Positions 29,320-39,160 of a stretch of 64,000 bases of DNA are shown here, in pieces; positions within the stretch are counted from its first letter, which is position 1, and the number at the start of each line of letters is the position of its first letter. The stretch is from assembly GCF_014647655.1 (NCBI RefSeq), contig NZ_BMPP01000003.1:62001-126000 (forward strand), in the 5' to 3' direction. Below the pieces are notes generated by a model. That model made no database searches, had not been told where the DNA came from, and saw only the letters and a list, made by a program, of their open reading frames with translations. This stretch comes from Deinococcus malanensis (lineage in GTDB: Bacteria; Deinococcota; Deinococci; Deinococcales; Deinococcaceae). The position numbers and the translations under genes are program-made.

Positions 29320-30120
29320 ATGACATTTCAGGCACGCGTGGTGGTGGTCACCGGTTCGGCGTCCGGCATCGGGCTGGCCCTGGCGACCCGCTTTGCGGAG
29401 GAAGGTGCGGTGGTGGTCGCCTCTGACCTGAATGCCGAGCAGGGCGCACTGAGAGCCGCCGACATTGGTGCACGGTTCGTTCCTGCCGACGTGGGCCAGG
29501 AAGCAGGCGTCCAGGGCCTGATTCAGAACGTCCTGGCCACCGAGGGCCGCATCGACGTGTTCTGTTCCAATGCCGGCATCGCGGTAGGTAACGGTCTGGA
29601 GCCGCTCGACCGGCTGTGGGACCTGAGCTGGCGGGTCAACGTCATGAGCCACGTCTGGGCGGCGAGACATCTGCTGCCCCACATGCTGGAGCGCGGAGAA
29701 GGAACGTTGCTGAACACCGTTTCGGCGGCTGGTCTGCTGACCGAAGTGCATTCGGCGCCCTACGCCGTGACCAAGCATGAGGCGATGGCGTTCGCGGAAT
29801 GGCTGGCCATCACCTACGGTGACCGCGGCATCCAGGTGGCGGCGCTGTGCCCGGAATGGGTGCAGACTCCCCTGATCGAGAACGCACCGCACCTGCAGGA
29901 GGCCGCCATCAGTGCCGAGGAGGTGGCCCGCGCCGCCCTGGACGGACTGCAGCAGGGACAGTTCCTGATTACCACCCATCCGATGACCCTCAAGGCGTTC
30001 CAGTCCCGCGCCAACACCCACGACCGCTGGCTGGGTCGGGTGCGCATGCTGGCGCAGCAGACACAAGAACAGCTCGCGGGACGCGAGGCGTTCCCGGACA
30101 AGTACACCCAGGGGGAGTAA
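29320..30120 (+). CDS. SDR family oxidoreductase (tandem copy 1)
   Basis: 266-residue short-chain dehydrogenase: TGSASGIGLALATRF cofactor loop, CSNAGIAVG, Tyr-Lys in YAVTKHEAM, and an Asp after strand 2 (VASDLN) that favours NAD. It lies one base after the dehydrogenase stop. It is clearly paralogous along its length to the next gene, differing most in the C-terminal 30 residues. Confidence 0.9.
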   Translation: MTFQARVVVVTGSASGIGLALATRFAEEGAVVVASDLNAEQGALRAADIGARFVPADVGQEAGVQGLIQNVLATEGRIDVFCSNAGIAVGNGLEPLDRLWDLSWRVNVMSHVWAARHLLPHMLERGEGTLLNTVSAAGLLTEVHSAPYAVTKHEAMAFAEWLAITYGDRGIQVAALCPEWVQTPLIENAPHLQEAAISAEEVARAALDGLQQGQFLITTHPMTLKAFQSRANTHDRWLGRVRMLAQQTQEQLAGREAFPDKYTQGE

Positions 30121-30123
30121 GAC

Positions 30124-30918
30124 ATGGACTTTCAGAACAAGGTGATTGTGGTGACCGGCGCGGCCTCGGGCATCGGGCTCGCGCTGGCCACCCGTTTCGT
30201 GGCCGAGGGAGCCACGGTCGTGGCCTCTGACCGCAACGAACAGGTGGGCGCACTGAAGGCGCAGGAAATCGGCGCGCGGTTCGTGGGGGCTGATGTGGGC
30301 CAGGAAGCAGGCGTGCAGGGCCTGATCGAGAACGTGCTGGCCGCCGAGGGCCGCATCGACCTGTTCTGCTCCAATGCCGGCATCGCCATCGGCGAAGGTC
30401 CCGAGACCGAGGACCGTCACTGGGACCTGATTCAGCGGGTCAACCTCATGAGCCACGTCTGGGCTGCCCGCCACCTGCTGCCCCACATGCTGGAGCGTGG
30501 GGACGGCTACCTGCTGAACACCGCCTCGGCCGCCGGTCTGCTGACCGAACTGCACTCCGCGCCCTACGCGGTCACCAAGCACGCCGCGCTGGCCTTTGCG
30601 GAGTGGCTGGCCATCACCTACGGTGAACGTGGCATCAAGGTCGCCTGCCTGTGCCCGGAAGGCGTGTGGACGCCCATGATCCAGAACGCCCCGATCCTGC
30701 AGCAGACGGCCATCAGCACCGACGAACTGGTCGAAAAGACGCTGGCGGTGCTGCGCGCCGACGGCTTCCTGATCACCACCCACGAGACCACCCTGAAGTC
30801 GTTTCAGAACAAGGCCAACAACTACGACGAGTGGATCAGCAAGATGCGGCACCTGCGCACCAAGGCCATGGCGCTGCTCTCAGGCCACGCGGCCTACAGC
30901 GGGGATGCCCGGCCGTGA
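30124..30918 (+). CDS. SDR family oxidoreductase (tandem copy 2)
   Basis: 264-residue short-chain dehydrogenase with TGAASGIGLALATRF, CSNAGIAIG, YAVTKHAAL and Asp after strand 2 (VASDRN). Long blocks are shared with the preceding gene, for example DVGQEAGVQGLI and MSHVWAARHLLPHML, so the pair arose by tandem duplication. It starts three bases after its neighbour's stop and overlaps the kinase gene by GTGA. Confidence 0.9.
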   Translation: MDFQNKVIVVTGAASGIGLALATRFVAEGATVVASDRNEQVGALKAQEIGARFVGADVGQEAGVQGLIENVLAAEGRIDLFCSNAGIAIGEGPETEDRHWDLIQRVNLMSHVWAARHLLPHMLERGDGYLLNTASAAGLLTELHSAPYAVTKHAALAFAEWLAITYGERGIKVACLCPEGVWTPMIQNAPILQQTAISTDELVEKTLAVLRADGFLITTHETTLKSFQNKANNYDEWISKMRHLRTKAMALLSGHAAYSGDARP

Positions 30919-32027
30919 CCCGCCCCGACTCCGCGCCCATGCGCCCCGGCGAGGAGCTCCCCCTGGACCGGCTGCGTGAGGTCCTGCGTGGCCGCCTGGC
31001 CGGCGATGTGGAGGCCCTGAGCGCCGAGCAGTTTCCAGGAGGCTTTTCCAACCTGACCTACCTGCTGCGCCTGGGCGAACAGGAATACGTGCTGCGCCGC
31101 GCGCCGCTGGGTCCCGTGGCCAGGGGCGCACATGACATGGCCCGCGAGTACCACCTCCTGGAGCGCATTCATCCGGTGCTGCCGGTCGCTCCGCGCCCGG
31201 AAGTGCTGATCGAGGACCCGGAGGTGCTGGGGACCCCTTTCTACCTGATGGAGCGCCGCCGTGGCGAGGTGGTGCGCTCGTCACTGCCGGCCGCGTTCGC
31301 CGCGAACCCCGACGCTCCCCGGCAGCTCTCGGAGGCGCTGGTGGACACCCTGGCGGACCTGCACGCCGTGGATATCGACGCGGCAGGTCTGCGCGCCATC
31401 GGGCGCCCCGAAGGCTTTAACGGCCGGCAGGTCCAGGGCTGGGCCGGCCGCTGGCGCCGGGCGCGGGAACTCCTGCAGCACAGCGGTGACCTGCCTCCGC
31501 CCGCCGAGTTGCACGACGAGGATGTCATCGGCTGGCTGGAGGCCCACACGCCGCCTGAAAGCGCCCATACCCTGGTGCATAACGATTTCAAGCTCGACAA
31601 CCTGATGCTTGATCCGGCTGATTCCTCCCGGGTGGTGGCACTGCTGGACTGGGAGATGACCACCGTGGGCGACCCGCTGGTGGACCTGGGCCTGACCCTG
31701 ACCTACTGGACCATGCCCGAGCAGCCGGGAGGGGCCAGCAACCGGATTGGTGCCGCTGGCGCGGACCAGGGTTATCTGAGCCGTGAGGCGTTTATCGCCC
31801 GCTACGCGCAGCGCAGTGGCCGGCCCGTGACGCCTGAATCGGTCACCTGGTACGAGGTACTGGGCCACTTCAAGCTGGCAGTCATCGTGCTTCAGATCTT
31901 CGCGCGCTACCGCGCCGGTCAGACCAGCGATCCCCGCTTTGCACCGCTGGCCGCCCAGGCCGAGTGGCTGATCCGGGAGGCCTGGAGCCGCATTCAGACG
32001 TTGCCCGTCGTGGAAGCCCATGAGTGA
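30915..32027 (+). CDS. APH-fold phosphotransferase (ACAD10/LvaA-like kinase)
   Basis: 370-residue aminoglycoside-phosphotransferase-fold kinase. ATP-binding Gly-rich start QFPGGFSNLTYLLRL, catalytic HxDxxxxN loop LVHNDFKLDNLML and metal Asp in LLDWEMTTVGDPLVDLG are present. Such proteins beside an ACAD domain phosphorylate the hydroxyl of 4-hydroxyacyl-CoA; drug resistance is a less likely reading given the operon. GTG 30915 overlaps the upstream TGA; ATG 30939 in frame is an alternative. The last 8 bases overlap the phosphatase gene. Confidence 0.88.
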   Translation: MTRPDSAPMRPGEELPLDRLREVLRGRLAGDVEALSAEQFPGGFSNLTYLLRLGEQEYVLRRAPLGPVARGAHDMAREYHLLERIHPVLPVAPRPEVLIEDPEVLGTPFYLMERRRGEVVRSSLPAAFAANPDAPRQLSEALVDTLADLHAVDIDAAGLRAIGRPEGFNGRQVQGWAGRWRRARELLQHSGDLPPPAELHDEDVIGWLEAHTPPESAHTLVHNDFKLDNLMLDPADSSRVVALLDWEMTTVGDPLVDLGLTLTYWTMPEQPGGASNRIGAAGADQGYLSREAFIARYAQRSGRPVTPESVTWYEVLGHFKLAVIVLQIFARYRAGQTSDPRFAPLAAQAEWLIREAWSRIQTLPVVEAHE

Positions 32028-32718
32028 GCTGATTCTGGTCCGCCACGGACAGGCCACGCCTTTCGAGGCTGACACTGACAGGCTCTCACCGCTGGGCGAG
32101 GCTCAGGCAAGGGCGGTGGGCGCAGCCCTCAGCGCTGAGGGGGTCACGCCCACGCACGCTCTGCACGGACCCCTGGTCCGCCAGCGGCGGACCGCTGAGC
32201 TGGCCGGTGCGGCCGACTGGCCGGCGCCCCGTGAGGACGCCCGGCTGGCCGAATACGACGGTGACGGGCTGATCCGCACGCTGGCTCCCGTACTTGCCGC
32301 ACGCGACCCGGAGTTCGCCGCGCTTGGCGAGACCTTTGCGGCGCAGCAGGGGGGAGGACCAGAACGCAACCGCGCTTTCCAGAAGTACCTCGAAGCGCTG
32401 GCGGCCGAGTGGCAGGCGGGGACCATCACCCACCCGGAGGTCGAGGGCTGGGACGCGTTCCGGGCGCGTGTGCGCGCGGCCATGAGTGACGTGCTGAAGC
32501 TGCCGCCCGGGAGCACGGTGGTGGCCTTTACCAGTGGCGGCGTGATCGGCCTGAGCGTTGCCCTGGCCCTGGGTGCCCCCGACAGCGCCGCCCTCGCGCT
32601 GAACTGGCGGGTCCGTAACGGCAGCGTCACGCGGTTTACTTTCGGAGGCGGCAGGATCAGTCTGGATTCCTTCAACGAGATTCATCACCTGGAAGTGGCG
32701 CTGAGGTCCTGGCGGTGA
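32020..32718 (+). CDS. Histidine phosphatase family protein, second His replaced
   Basis: 232-residue protein of the phosphoglycerate-mutase-like family. The first catalytic motif LVRHGQATPFE is intact. At the second site, where most members have SHGG, this one reads FTSGGVIG, so the catalytic His is Ser. Proteins with TSGG are known in this superfamily, and activity is uncertain. As the last gene of the operon it may handle a phosphorylated intermediate made by the kinase. It overlaps the kinase gene by 8 bases. Confidence 0.85.
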   Translation: MSELILVRHGQATPFEADTDRLSPLGEAQARAVGAALSAEGVTPTHALHGPLVRQRRTAELAGAADWPAPREDARLAEYDGDGLIRTLAPVLAARDPEFAALGETFAAQQGGGPERNRAFQKYLEALAAEWQAGTITHPEVEGWDAFRARVRAAMSDVLKLPPGSTVVAFTSGGVIGLSVALALGAPDSAALALNWRVRNGSVTRFTFGGGRISLDSFNEIHHLEVALRSWR

Positions 32719-32744
32719 GTGTCGGCACACCGCTGATTCCAGCA

Positions 32745-32778
32745 CAAAAAAGTGTCCCCACCCTGCTGGGCGGGGACA
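32745..32778 (-). terminator. Strong rho-independent terminator of the HU gene
   Basis: On the minus strand TGTCCCCGCCC pairs with GGGTGGGGACA around AGCA, followed by CTTTTTTG. It sits 20 bases after the HU stop. The stem can also form on the plus strand after the phosphatase gene, without a T tract. Confidence 0.9.
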
Positions 32779-32798
32779 GGTTCAGGCCAAGCCTGGGC

Positions 32799-33176
32799 TT
32801 ACAGGTTGCCCTTGAGGGTGCTGGCGACCTTGAAGGCCACCTTCTTACCGGCGGGAATCTGGATCTTCTCGCTGGTGCCGGGGCGCACGCCGGTGCGGGC
32901 GGCGGTCTGCTTGACGCTCAGGGTCCCGAGGCCGGGCATGCCGACGCTCTTGCCTTCACGCAGGGCGCCCACGATGCTCTCCAGCATGGTGCTGACCGCT
33001 TCCTCGCTCTGCTTCTTGGTCAGGCCGGTGCGGTCGGCGACCAGTTCCACGAGCTGGGTCTTGGCGACCTTGTTGCTCTCAGCGGCCACAGCACCCTTCT
33101 TGGGGGCAGCCTTGGCGCTGGCAGCGGGCTTCTTGGCGGGGGCTTTCGCAGACTTTTTCGTCATGGTGAGCAGCAT
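32799..33176 (-). CDS. hup: DNA-binding protein HU with basic N-terminal extension
   Basis: Nucleoid protein of about 125 residues. The N-terminal part is a Lys/Ala/Pro-rich tail ([20 protein letters not shown]), a Deinococcus HU trait; the core follows: [18 protein letters not shown], then the [23 protein letters not shown] arm and [11 protein letters not shown] end. It binds and bends DNA as a dimer. The start at 33176 is chosen because AAAGGG lies about 9 bases upstream; the ATG at 33164 (MTKKSAK), the form usual in databases, is four codons in and lacks its own site. Monocistronic with a strong terminator. Confidence 0.92.
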   Translation of the reverse strand: MLLTMTKKSAKAPAKKPAASAKAAPKKGAVAAESNKVAKTQLVELVADRTGLTKKQSEEAVSTMLESIVGALREGKSVGMPGLGTLSVKQTAARTGVRPGTSEKIQIPAGKKVAFKVASTLKGNL

Positions 33177-33447
33177 GACATATCCCTTTCCCGCTGTGAA
33201 GGGGGTCGGAACCAGCCAAGCCCGGCCAGCACGTCCTTTCCGCGTAGAAGTTCTGAGAAATGCCGTCCAGTACGCATTTTTGCCTCCGTAGCCAGGAATC
33301 GCGTCTGGCACGGGAAAACCTTAACCGTCGTGTTGCACCCCGGTCCGCACCGCACCTGTGCAGGCCGTGAGCTACACTTCTGACCACGCACAATCTCGTT
33401 TCCGCCTGCTCAGGCGGCCTTGCAGCTCTTTTTCAGGAGGTCCTGTC

Positions 33448-35112
<1,665 letters not shown>

Positions 35113-35130
35113 GGAAGCTGTACGTATGCG

Positions 35131-35157
35131 TGAGCCCCGGTCCCGTGCCGGGGCTCA
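35131..35157. terminator. Hairpin between convergent genes
   Basis: TGAGCCCCGG and CCGGGGCTCA form a ten-pair stem with a seven-base loop, 19 bases after the acyl-CoA ligase stop and 12 before the transglutaminase stop. There is no T tract on either strand, so it may act weakly or with Rho, in both directions. Confidence 0.55.
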
Positions 35158-35168
35158 TGTGCTGGGGC

Positions 35169-36053
35169 TCAGTATCTTGCCTGGGGCGGCTGCCACACGT
35201 CAGGCAGCGCCGTGCCGGGCTCGACCTGATCTGCCCACACCTGCATGCGCGTCAGCCGGGCCGGGCCAAAGCTGGTGGTAAAGGCCACATCCGCAGCGTC
35301 ACGACCAGAAGCGATCAGCACCCGGCCAGTCCGCGGCTTGTTGTGCCGGGCATCAAAGGTCCGCCAGGCACCGTCGATCCAGGCCTCGAACCAAGCATGG
35401 AAGTCCATGGGAGTCGGTGTGGCGGGCACTCCGATGTCTCCCAGGTAACCACACACGTAGCGTGCGGGTATGTTCAGCGCCCGGCAGAAGGCCACGCCCA
35501 TGTGGGCAAAATCCCGGCAGACGGCACGCCCGCTCATATATGCCTGCTGGGCGGTGGTACTTGAATTGCTGGCCGCGCCGTACATGCACGCCCCATGAAG
35601 ATGATCGCTGATGGCCTGCACCTGCGCCCAGCCGCCCTGGATCTGACCGAAGCGCTCCCAGGCCTCGTTGGAGATCAGGTCGGAATCGACGTAGCGGCTG
35701 GGCAGCAGAAACTGCAGAACCTCATCGGGCAGATCTTCGACGGGCGTTTTCGGCAGGTCCGGCCACTGGGGGTCGCTGTGAGCAGAGACCTCGACGATGG
35801 CATCCTGCCCGATCTCCAGCACCTGACCCACGCCCAGCACACGCCATACCGTATTGCCGAATGAATCGGTGTAACGGCTCCACTGTCCCACACCACGTGA
35901 GCTGTCGAGGAGTTCTGTTTTGTGCACGATCCGCTGGCCGCTCTGGTTCCCCGGCTCAACCACGAACAGCATTGGAGTGGGATACGGCAGATCGAAGGTG
36001 AGCTGGAAGCCCACCCGGACATGCATCAGATTCAGGGATTCGGCGCTGGACAT
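35169..36053 (-). CDS. Transglutaminase-fold protein, divergent from the ATP-grasp operon
   Basis: 294-residue protein with N-terminal beta domain and a transglutaminase-like core. Triad: Cys about 177 (GRAVCRDFAHMGVAFC), His in DFHAWFEAW and Asp in RTFDARHN. The family cleaves or transfers amide bonds; direct substrate unknown. No signal peptide. The start at 36053 (MSSAESLNL) is preferred to longer frames because it begins the conserved beta domain. Divergent from the ATP-grasp/alpha-E/transglutaminase operon, with which such genes are usually grouped. Confidence 0.85.
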   Translation of the reverse strand: MSSAESLNLMHVRVGFQLTFDLPYPTPMLFVVEPGNQSGQRIVHKTELLDSSRGVGQWSRYTDSFGNTVWRVLGVGQVLEIGQDAIVEVSAHSDPQWPDLPKTPVEDLPDEVLQFLLPSRYVDSDLISNEAWERFGQIQGGWAQVQAISDHLHGACMYGAASNSSTTAQQAYMSGRAVCRDFAHMGVAFCRALNIPARYVCGYLGDIGVPATPTPMDFHAWFEAWIDGAWRTFDARHNKPRTGRVLIASGRDAADVAFTTSFGPARLTRMQVWADQVEPGTALPDVWQPPQARY

Positions 36054-36367
36054 GACACATCTTCTCAGAGCAGGGCAGTGATGTCTGTGGGCAACCTTTC
36101 TGATGGCTCCACCCTTCTCAAACGCAGTGCCTCGCCACACCCGAATCTGCCCGTACCCTGCATATAAAGTATTTATATCCAAAACACTGCATAACAACGC
36201 GGAAGGCCAAATGATCACCGGACGATGAAGAGGCGATCGAAGGCAGATAGGGGCAGCGAAAATGGGACGGCAGACATCATCGGTCAGTTATTGTGGCTGA
36301 TCAGGACGTATAAAAAACCAGACCTTCGTTGAATGGGATATTCTTGGTCTTACGCGGGGGTACAGCA
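36054..36367. promoter_or_regulatory. 314-bp divergent control region
   Basis: AT-rich region between the transglutaminase gene (minus) and the ATP-grasp operon (plus). It contains a perfect 17-base inverted repeat at 36162-36178 and a TATAAAAAA run near 36310. A GGGGGT precedes the ATP-grasp start. Promoters for both directions should lie here. Confidence 0.5.
36162..36178. repeat. AT-only inverted repeat
   Basis: ATATAAA and TTTATAT arms flank GTA, 109 bases before the minus-strand gene and 189 bases before the plus-strand operon. In such GC-rich DNA it stands out and could be an operator or the minus-strand -10 region. Confidence 0.5.
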
Positions 36368-38200
36368 ATGGAGCAGTACGACCAGGGGACAGCATTTTTC
36401 GACGAGATGTTTACTCCGCACGGGCAGGTCAGGCCCCACTACGAGGGCGTACTGTCATACTTCCGGCGCCTGGGGACAACCGAATTTCAGCGCCGTCAGG
36501 CCCTGATGGATCTGGCATTCCGCAATCAGGGCATCACCTTCACCGTCTATGGTGACAGTGCGGGGGTGGAGCGGACATTTCCCTTCGATCCGGTGCCGCG
36601 GATCATTCCGGCTTCCGAATGGGCCGCGCTTGAAGCCGGTCTGACCCAGCGGGTTCAGGCCCTGAATGCATTTTTGCGGGACATCTACAGTGACGCTCAG
36701 ATCCTGAAAGACGGCGTCATTCCTGCCGAGCTGGTCTACACTTCCAGTAACTTCCGCCGGGAGGTCCACGGTCTTCAGGTTCCTCTGGGCATCTACACCC
36801 ACGTCGTCGGCAGTGACCTGATCCGTGACGAGCAGGGCCGGTATCTGGTACTGGAAGACAACCTGCGCTCGCCCAGCGGAGTCAGCTACCTGCTGGCCAA
36901 CCGGCAGGCCATGACCCGCATCTTCCCTGGCATGTTCGAACGCCAGGGCGTGCGGACCGTGCATCACTACACCACGGCGCTGCAGCGCGTGCTGAGCTCA
37001 CTCAGCCCACGGGCTCCCGAGGCCACCGTGGTCGTCCTGACGCCGGGGATGTATAACAGCGCCTATTTCGAGCACGCCTACCTCGCCCAGCAGATGGGTG
37101 TCGAACTGGTCGAGGGCCGTGACCTGTTCGTCGACAGCGGCCGCGTGTGGATGCGGACGACGTCCGGCCGGACGCAGGTCGACGTGATCTACCGCCGGAT
37201 CGACGACGACTTCCTGGACCCCCTGACCTTCCGCCGGGATTCGGCGCTGGGCGTTCCCGGTCTGGTGGAGGTCTACCGCCAGGGGCGGGTGGCCATCGCC
37301 AATGCGATCGGAGCCGGTGTGGCCGACGACAAGGCCGTGTATGCCTACGTGCCGCGTATGATCGAGTACTACCTGGGTGAACGTCCGCTGCTGGACAACG
37401 TGCCCACCTTCCTGGGATGGAACCCCGACCATCTGGCGCACATCCTGGAGAACGCAGCCGAACTGGTGATCAAGGCAGTGGGAGAAGCGGGTGGCTACGG
37501 CATGTTGATCGGCCCGGCAGCCACCACAGCCGAGACCGAGGAATTCCTGAACAACGTGCGCGAGAATCCCCGCAATTACATTGCCCAGCCAGTGATCGGA
37601 CTTTCACGGCATCCCACCTTCTATCCGGACGCGGCGAGGTTCGAACCGGCACACGTCGACCTGCGGCCCTACATCCTGGTGGGACAGGAAGTCACGATCG
37701 TGCCAGGCGGGTTGACACGGGTCGCGTTGCGGCGCGGCTCGCTGGTCGTGAATTCCTCGCAGGGGGGCGGCAGCAAGGACACCTGGGTCCTGAACCACGA
37801 CGGTCCCGCTCCTGCCCGGATTCAGCAGCAGTACCAGGGAGCCACCGAGCTTCATAAGGTGACGCCTTCCGGGACAGCCGCATTACCGCCGGAACCTCAG
37901 ACTGGCAGCGTGCAGGCCCAGACGTCCAGCGAAATGACGCAGACGCCCGGTGGAATGACGCAGACGCTCGGCGGAATGACGCAGACGCTCGGCGGAATGA
38001 CGCAGAGCCAGTCGGAAGGTGGGGGACAGGCTCAGAGCCCGGACGCAGTGTCCACCGCGGCCGGCCAACACCAGTGGCATGGAGCCACGGAGGAGCCCCG
38101 GGCGGCCCATCCCCCGGGCGCCAAGGACAACGGGCAGACGGACGGGGGCACCCCTGGGGCCAGCCGCGCCGGGCAGCCGCGCCCGGAAGGAGAAGTCTGA
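36368..38200 (+). CDS. Circularly permuted ATP-grasp type 2 protein with repeat-rich tail
   Basis: 610-residue protein. Residues 1-490 match the circularly permuted ATP-grasp type 2 (DUF404/DUF407) family: FDEMFTPHGQVRPHY, NLRSPSGVSYLLANR, VIYRRIDDDFLDPL, GDDK-type loop ADDKAVYAYVP, SQGGGSKDTWVL. The family is thought to ligate peptides or amines using ATP. The last 120 residues are low-complexity (Gln/Thr/Gly/Pro) with a 7-residue repeat MTQTLGG. Start at 36368 begins the conserved N-terminus with GGGGGT upstream. Its TGA overlaps the alpha-E ATG. Confidence 0.9.
   Translation: MEQYDQGTAFFDEMFTPHGQVRPHYEGVLSYFRRLGTTEFQRRQALMDLAFRNQGITFTVYGDSAGVERTFPFDPVPRIIPASEWAALEAGLTQRVQALNAFLRDIYSDAQILKDGVIPAELVYTSSNFRREVHGLQVPLGIYTHVVGSDLIRDEQGRYLVLEDNLRSPSGVSYLLANRQAMTRIFPGMFERQGVRTVHHYTTALQRVLSSLSPRAPEATVVVLTPGMYNSAYFEHAYLAQQMGVELVEGRDLFVDSGRVWMRTTSGRTQVDVIYRRIDDDFLDPLTFRRDSALGVPGLVEVYRQGRVAIANAIGAGVADDKAVYAYVPRMIEYYLGERPLLDNVPTFLGWNPDHLAHILENAAELVIKAVGEAGGYGMLIGPAATTAETEEFLNNVRENPRNYIAQPVIGLSRHPTFYPDAARFEPAHVDLRPYILVGQEVTIVPGGLTRVALRRGSLVVNSSQGGGSKDTWVLNHDGPAPARIQQQYQGATELHKVTPSGTAALPPEPQTGSVQAQTSSEMTQTPGGMTQTLGGMTQTLGGMTQSQSEGGGQAQSPDAVSTAAGQHQWHGATEEPRAAHPPGAKDNGQTDGGTPGASRAGQPRPEGEV
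37934..38006 (+). repeat. Three-and-a-half 21-bp in-frame tandem repeats
   Basis: Units at 37934, 37955 and 37976 each encode MTQT(P/L)GG, followed by a partial unit from 37997. Copies two and three are identical in DNA sequence. The copy number may vary between strains without breaking the frame. Confidence 0.9.
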
Positions 38201-39132
38201 TGCTGTCGCGCCTTGCGGAATCGCTCTACTGGATTGGCCGGTACATGGAACGGGCGGAAAATACCGCGCGCCTGCTGACCGTCAACTACTACGCCACCCT
38301 GGAGACCAGCGGTCAGGTTAGTGAGGAATGGGGACCGCTGCTGGATATTTCCGGCAGCAAGGACAATTTTGCCCGTTTCCATGGGCGTGCAGACGGGCGC
38401 ACCGTTCCCGCGTGGCTGGCGTTTGACCGCAACAATCCGTCAAGTGTGTCGTCGAGCCTGGCCCGCGCCCGTGAAAACGCCCGTGGACTGCGTGACCGCA
38501 TTCCGTCGGAAATGTGGGAGTGCCTCAACCGCGCCTATTATGACCTGTGCTTCCAGAATGAAGAGGTGCTGGACCGCGACGGTCTGTTCGAGTTCTGCAG
38601 CGCCGCCCGCGACACCAGCCAGTTCTTTTTCGGCATAGCCTTCGCCACGCTGCCCAGAGATGAGGGCTGGCTGTTCATGCGGGCCGGTCAGATGCTCGAG
38701 CGCGGCGACAACGTGCTGAGACTGGTGCAGACCCGCTACCGGAGTCACGCCGCAGATCCTGCGCAGATGGCCGTGCACAACCACCGCTGGATCGCGGTCC
38801 TGAAAACCGCTTCGGCGTACGAGGCCTACCGAAAATGTAACCATGCCAACACCAGCCCCCGGACCATCGCCGAGTTTCTGCTGCTGGACGCGGCATTTCC
38901 ACGCAGCGTGCGCTACAGCGGTGAGAACCTGCACGACGCTCTGGAAGGCATCGACCGGATCCACCCGGGGGCCCACCCGGCGCTGCTGCGTGAAGCTAAA
39001 TGGTTGCTCGCGCGGCTTGATCACGCGACCGTCGAGGAGCTCATCGAACGCGATCAGGCCCAGCTCGATACGCTGCTGACCGATTTCAACCGCATCGGCT
39101 CGGCAATCTCCACCTCGTATTTCACGGTCTGA
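38200..39132 (+). CDS. Alpha-E domain protein (DUF403)
   Basis: 310-residue all-helical protein. It begins LSRLAESLYWIGRYMERAENTARLL, the family signature, and keeps the acidic helices VPSEMWECLNRAYYDL-type and ERGDNVLRLVQTRY. Alpha-E proteins almost always accompany the permuted ATP-grasp and transglutaminase; the biochemical role is unsettled. The start ATG overlaps the previous TGA (TGATG), with AAGGAGAAG upstream, so translation is coupled. Confidence 0.9.
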   Translation: MLSRLAESLYWIGRYMERAENTARLLTVNYYATLETSGQVSEEWGPLLDISGSKDNFARFHGRADGRTVPAWLAFDRNNPSSVSSSLARARENARGLRDRIPSEMWECLNRAYYDLCFQNEEVLDRDGLFEFCSAARDTSQFFFGIAFATLPRDEGWLFMRAGQMLERGDNVLRLVQTRYRSHAADPAQMAVHNHRWIAVLKTASAYEAYRKCNHANTSPRTIAEFLLLDAAFPRSVRYSGENLHDALEGIDRIHPGAHPALLREAKWLLARLDHATVEELIERDQAQLDTLLTDFNRIGSAISTSYFTV

Positions 39133-39160
39133 GCCGACCTGTACTGCCCGCTGGAGGGTC

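Noticed and set aside
27477..30852. Two long minus-strand frames (593 and 557 codons)
   Set aside because: Shadows of the MaoC, dehydrogenase and SDR genes, which have intact motifs and overlapping starts.
30915..32027. Aminoglycoside resistance kinase
   Set aside because: The fold fits, but operon partners and the ACAD10-like context favour an acyl-CoA kinase.
37934..38006. Regular repeats considered as a CRISPR array
   Set aside because: Units are contiguous without spacers and keep the reading frame of the ATP-grasp gene.
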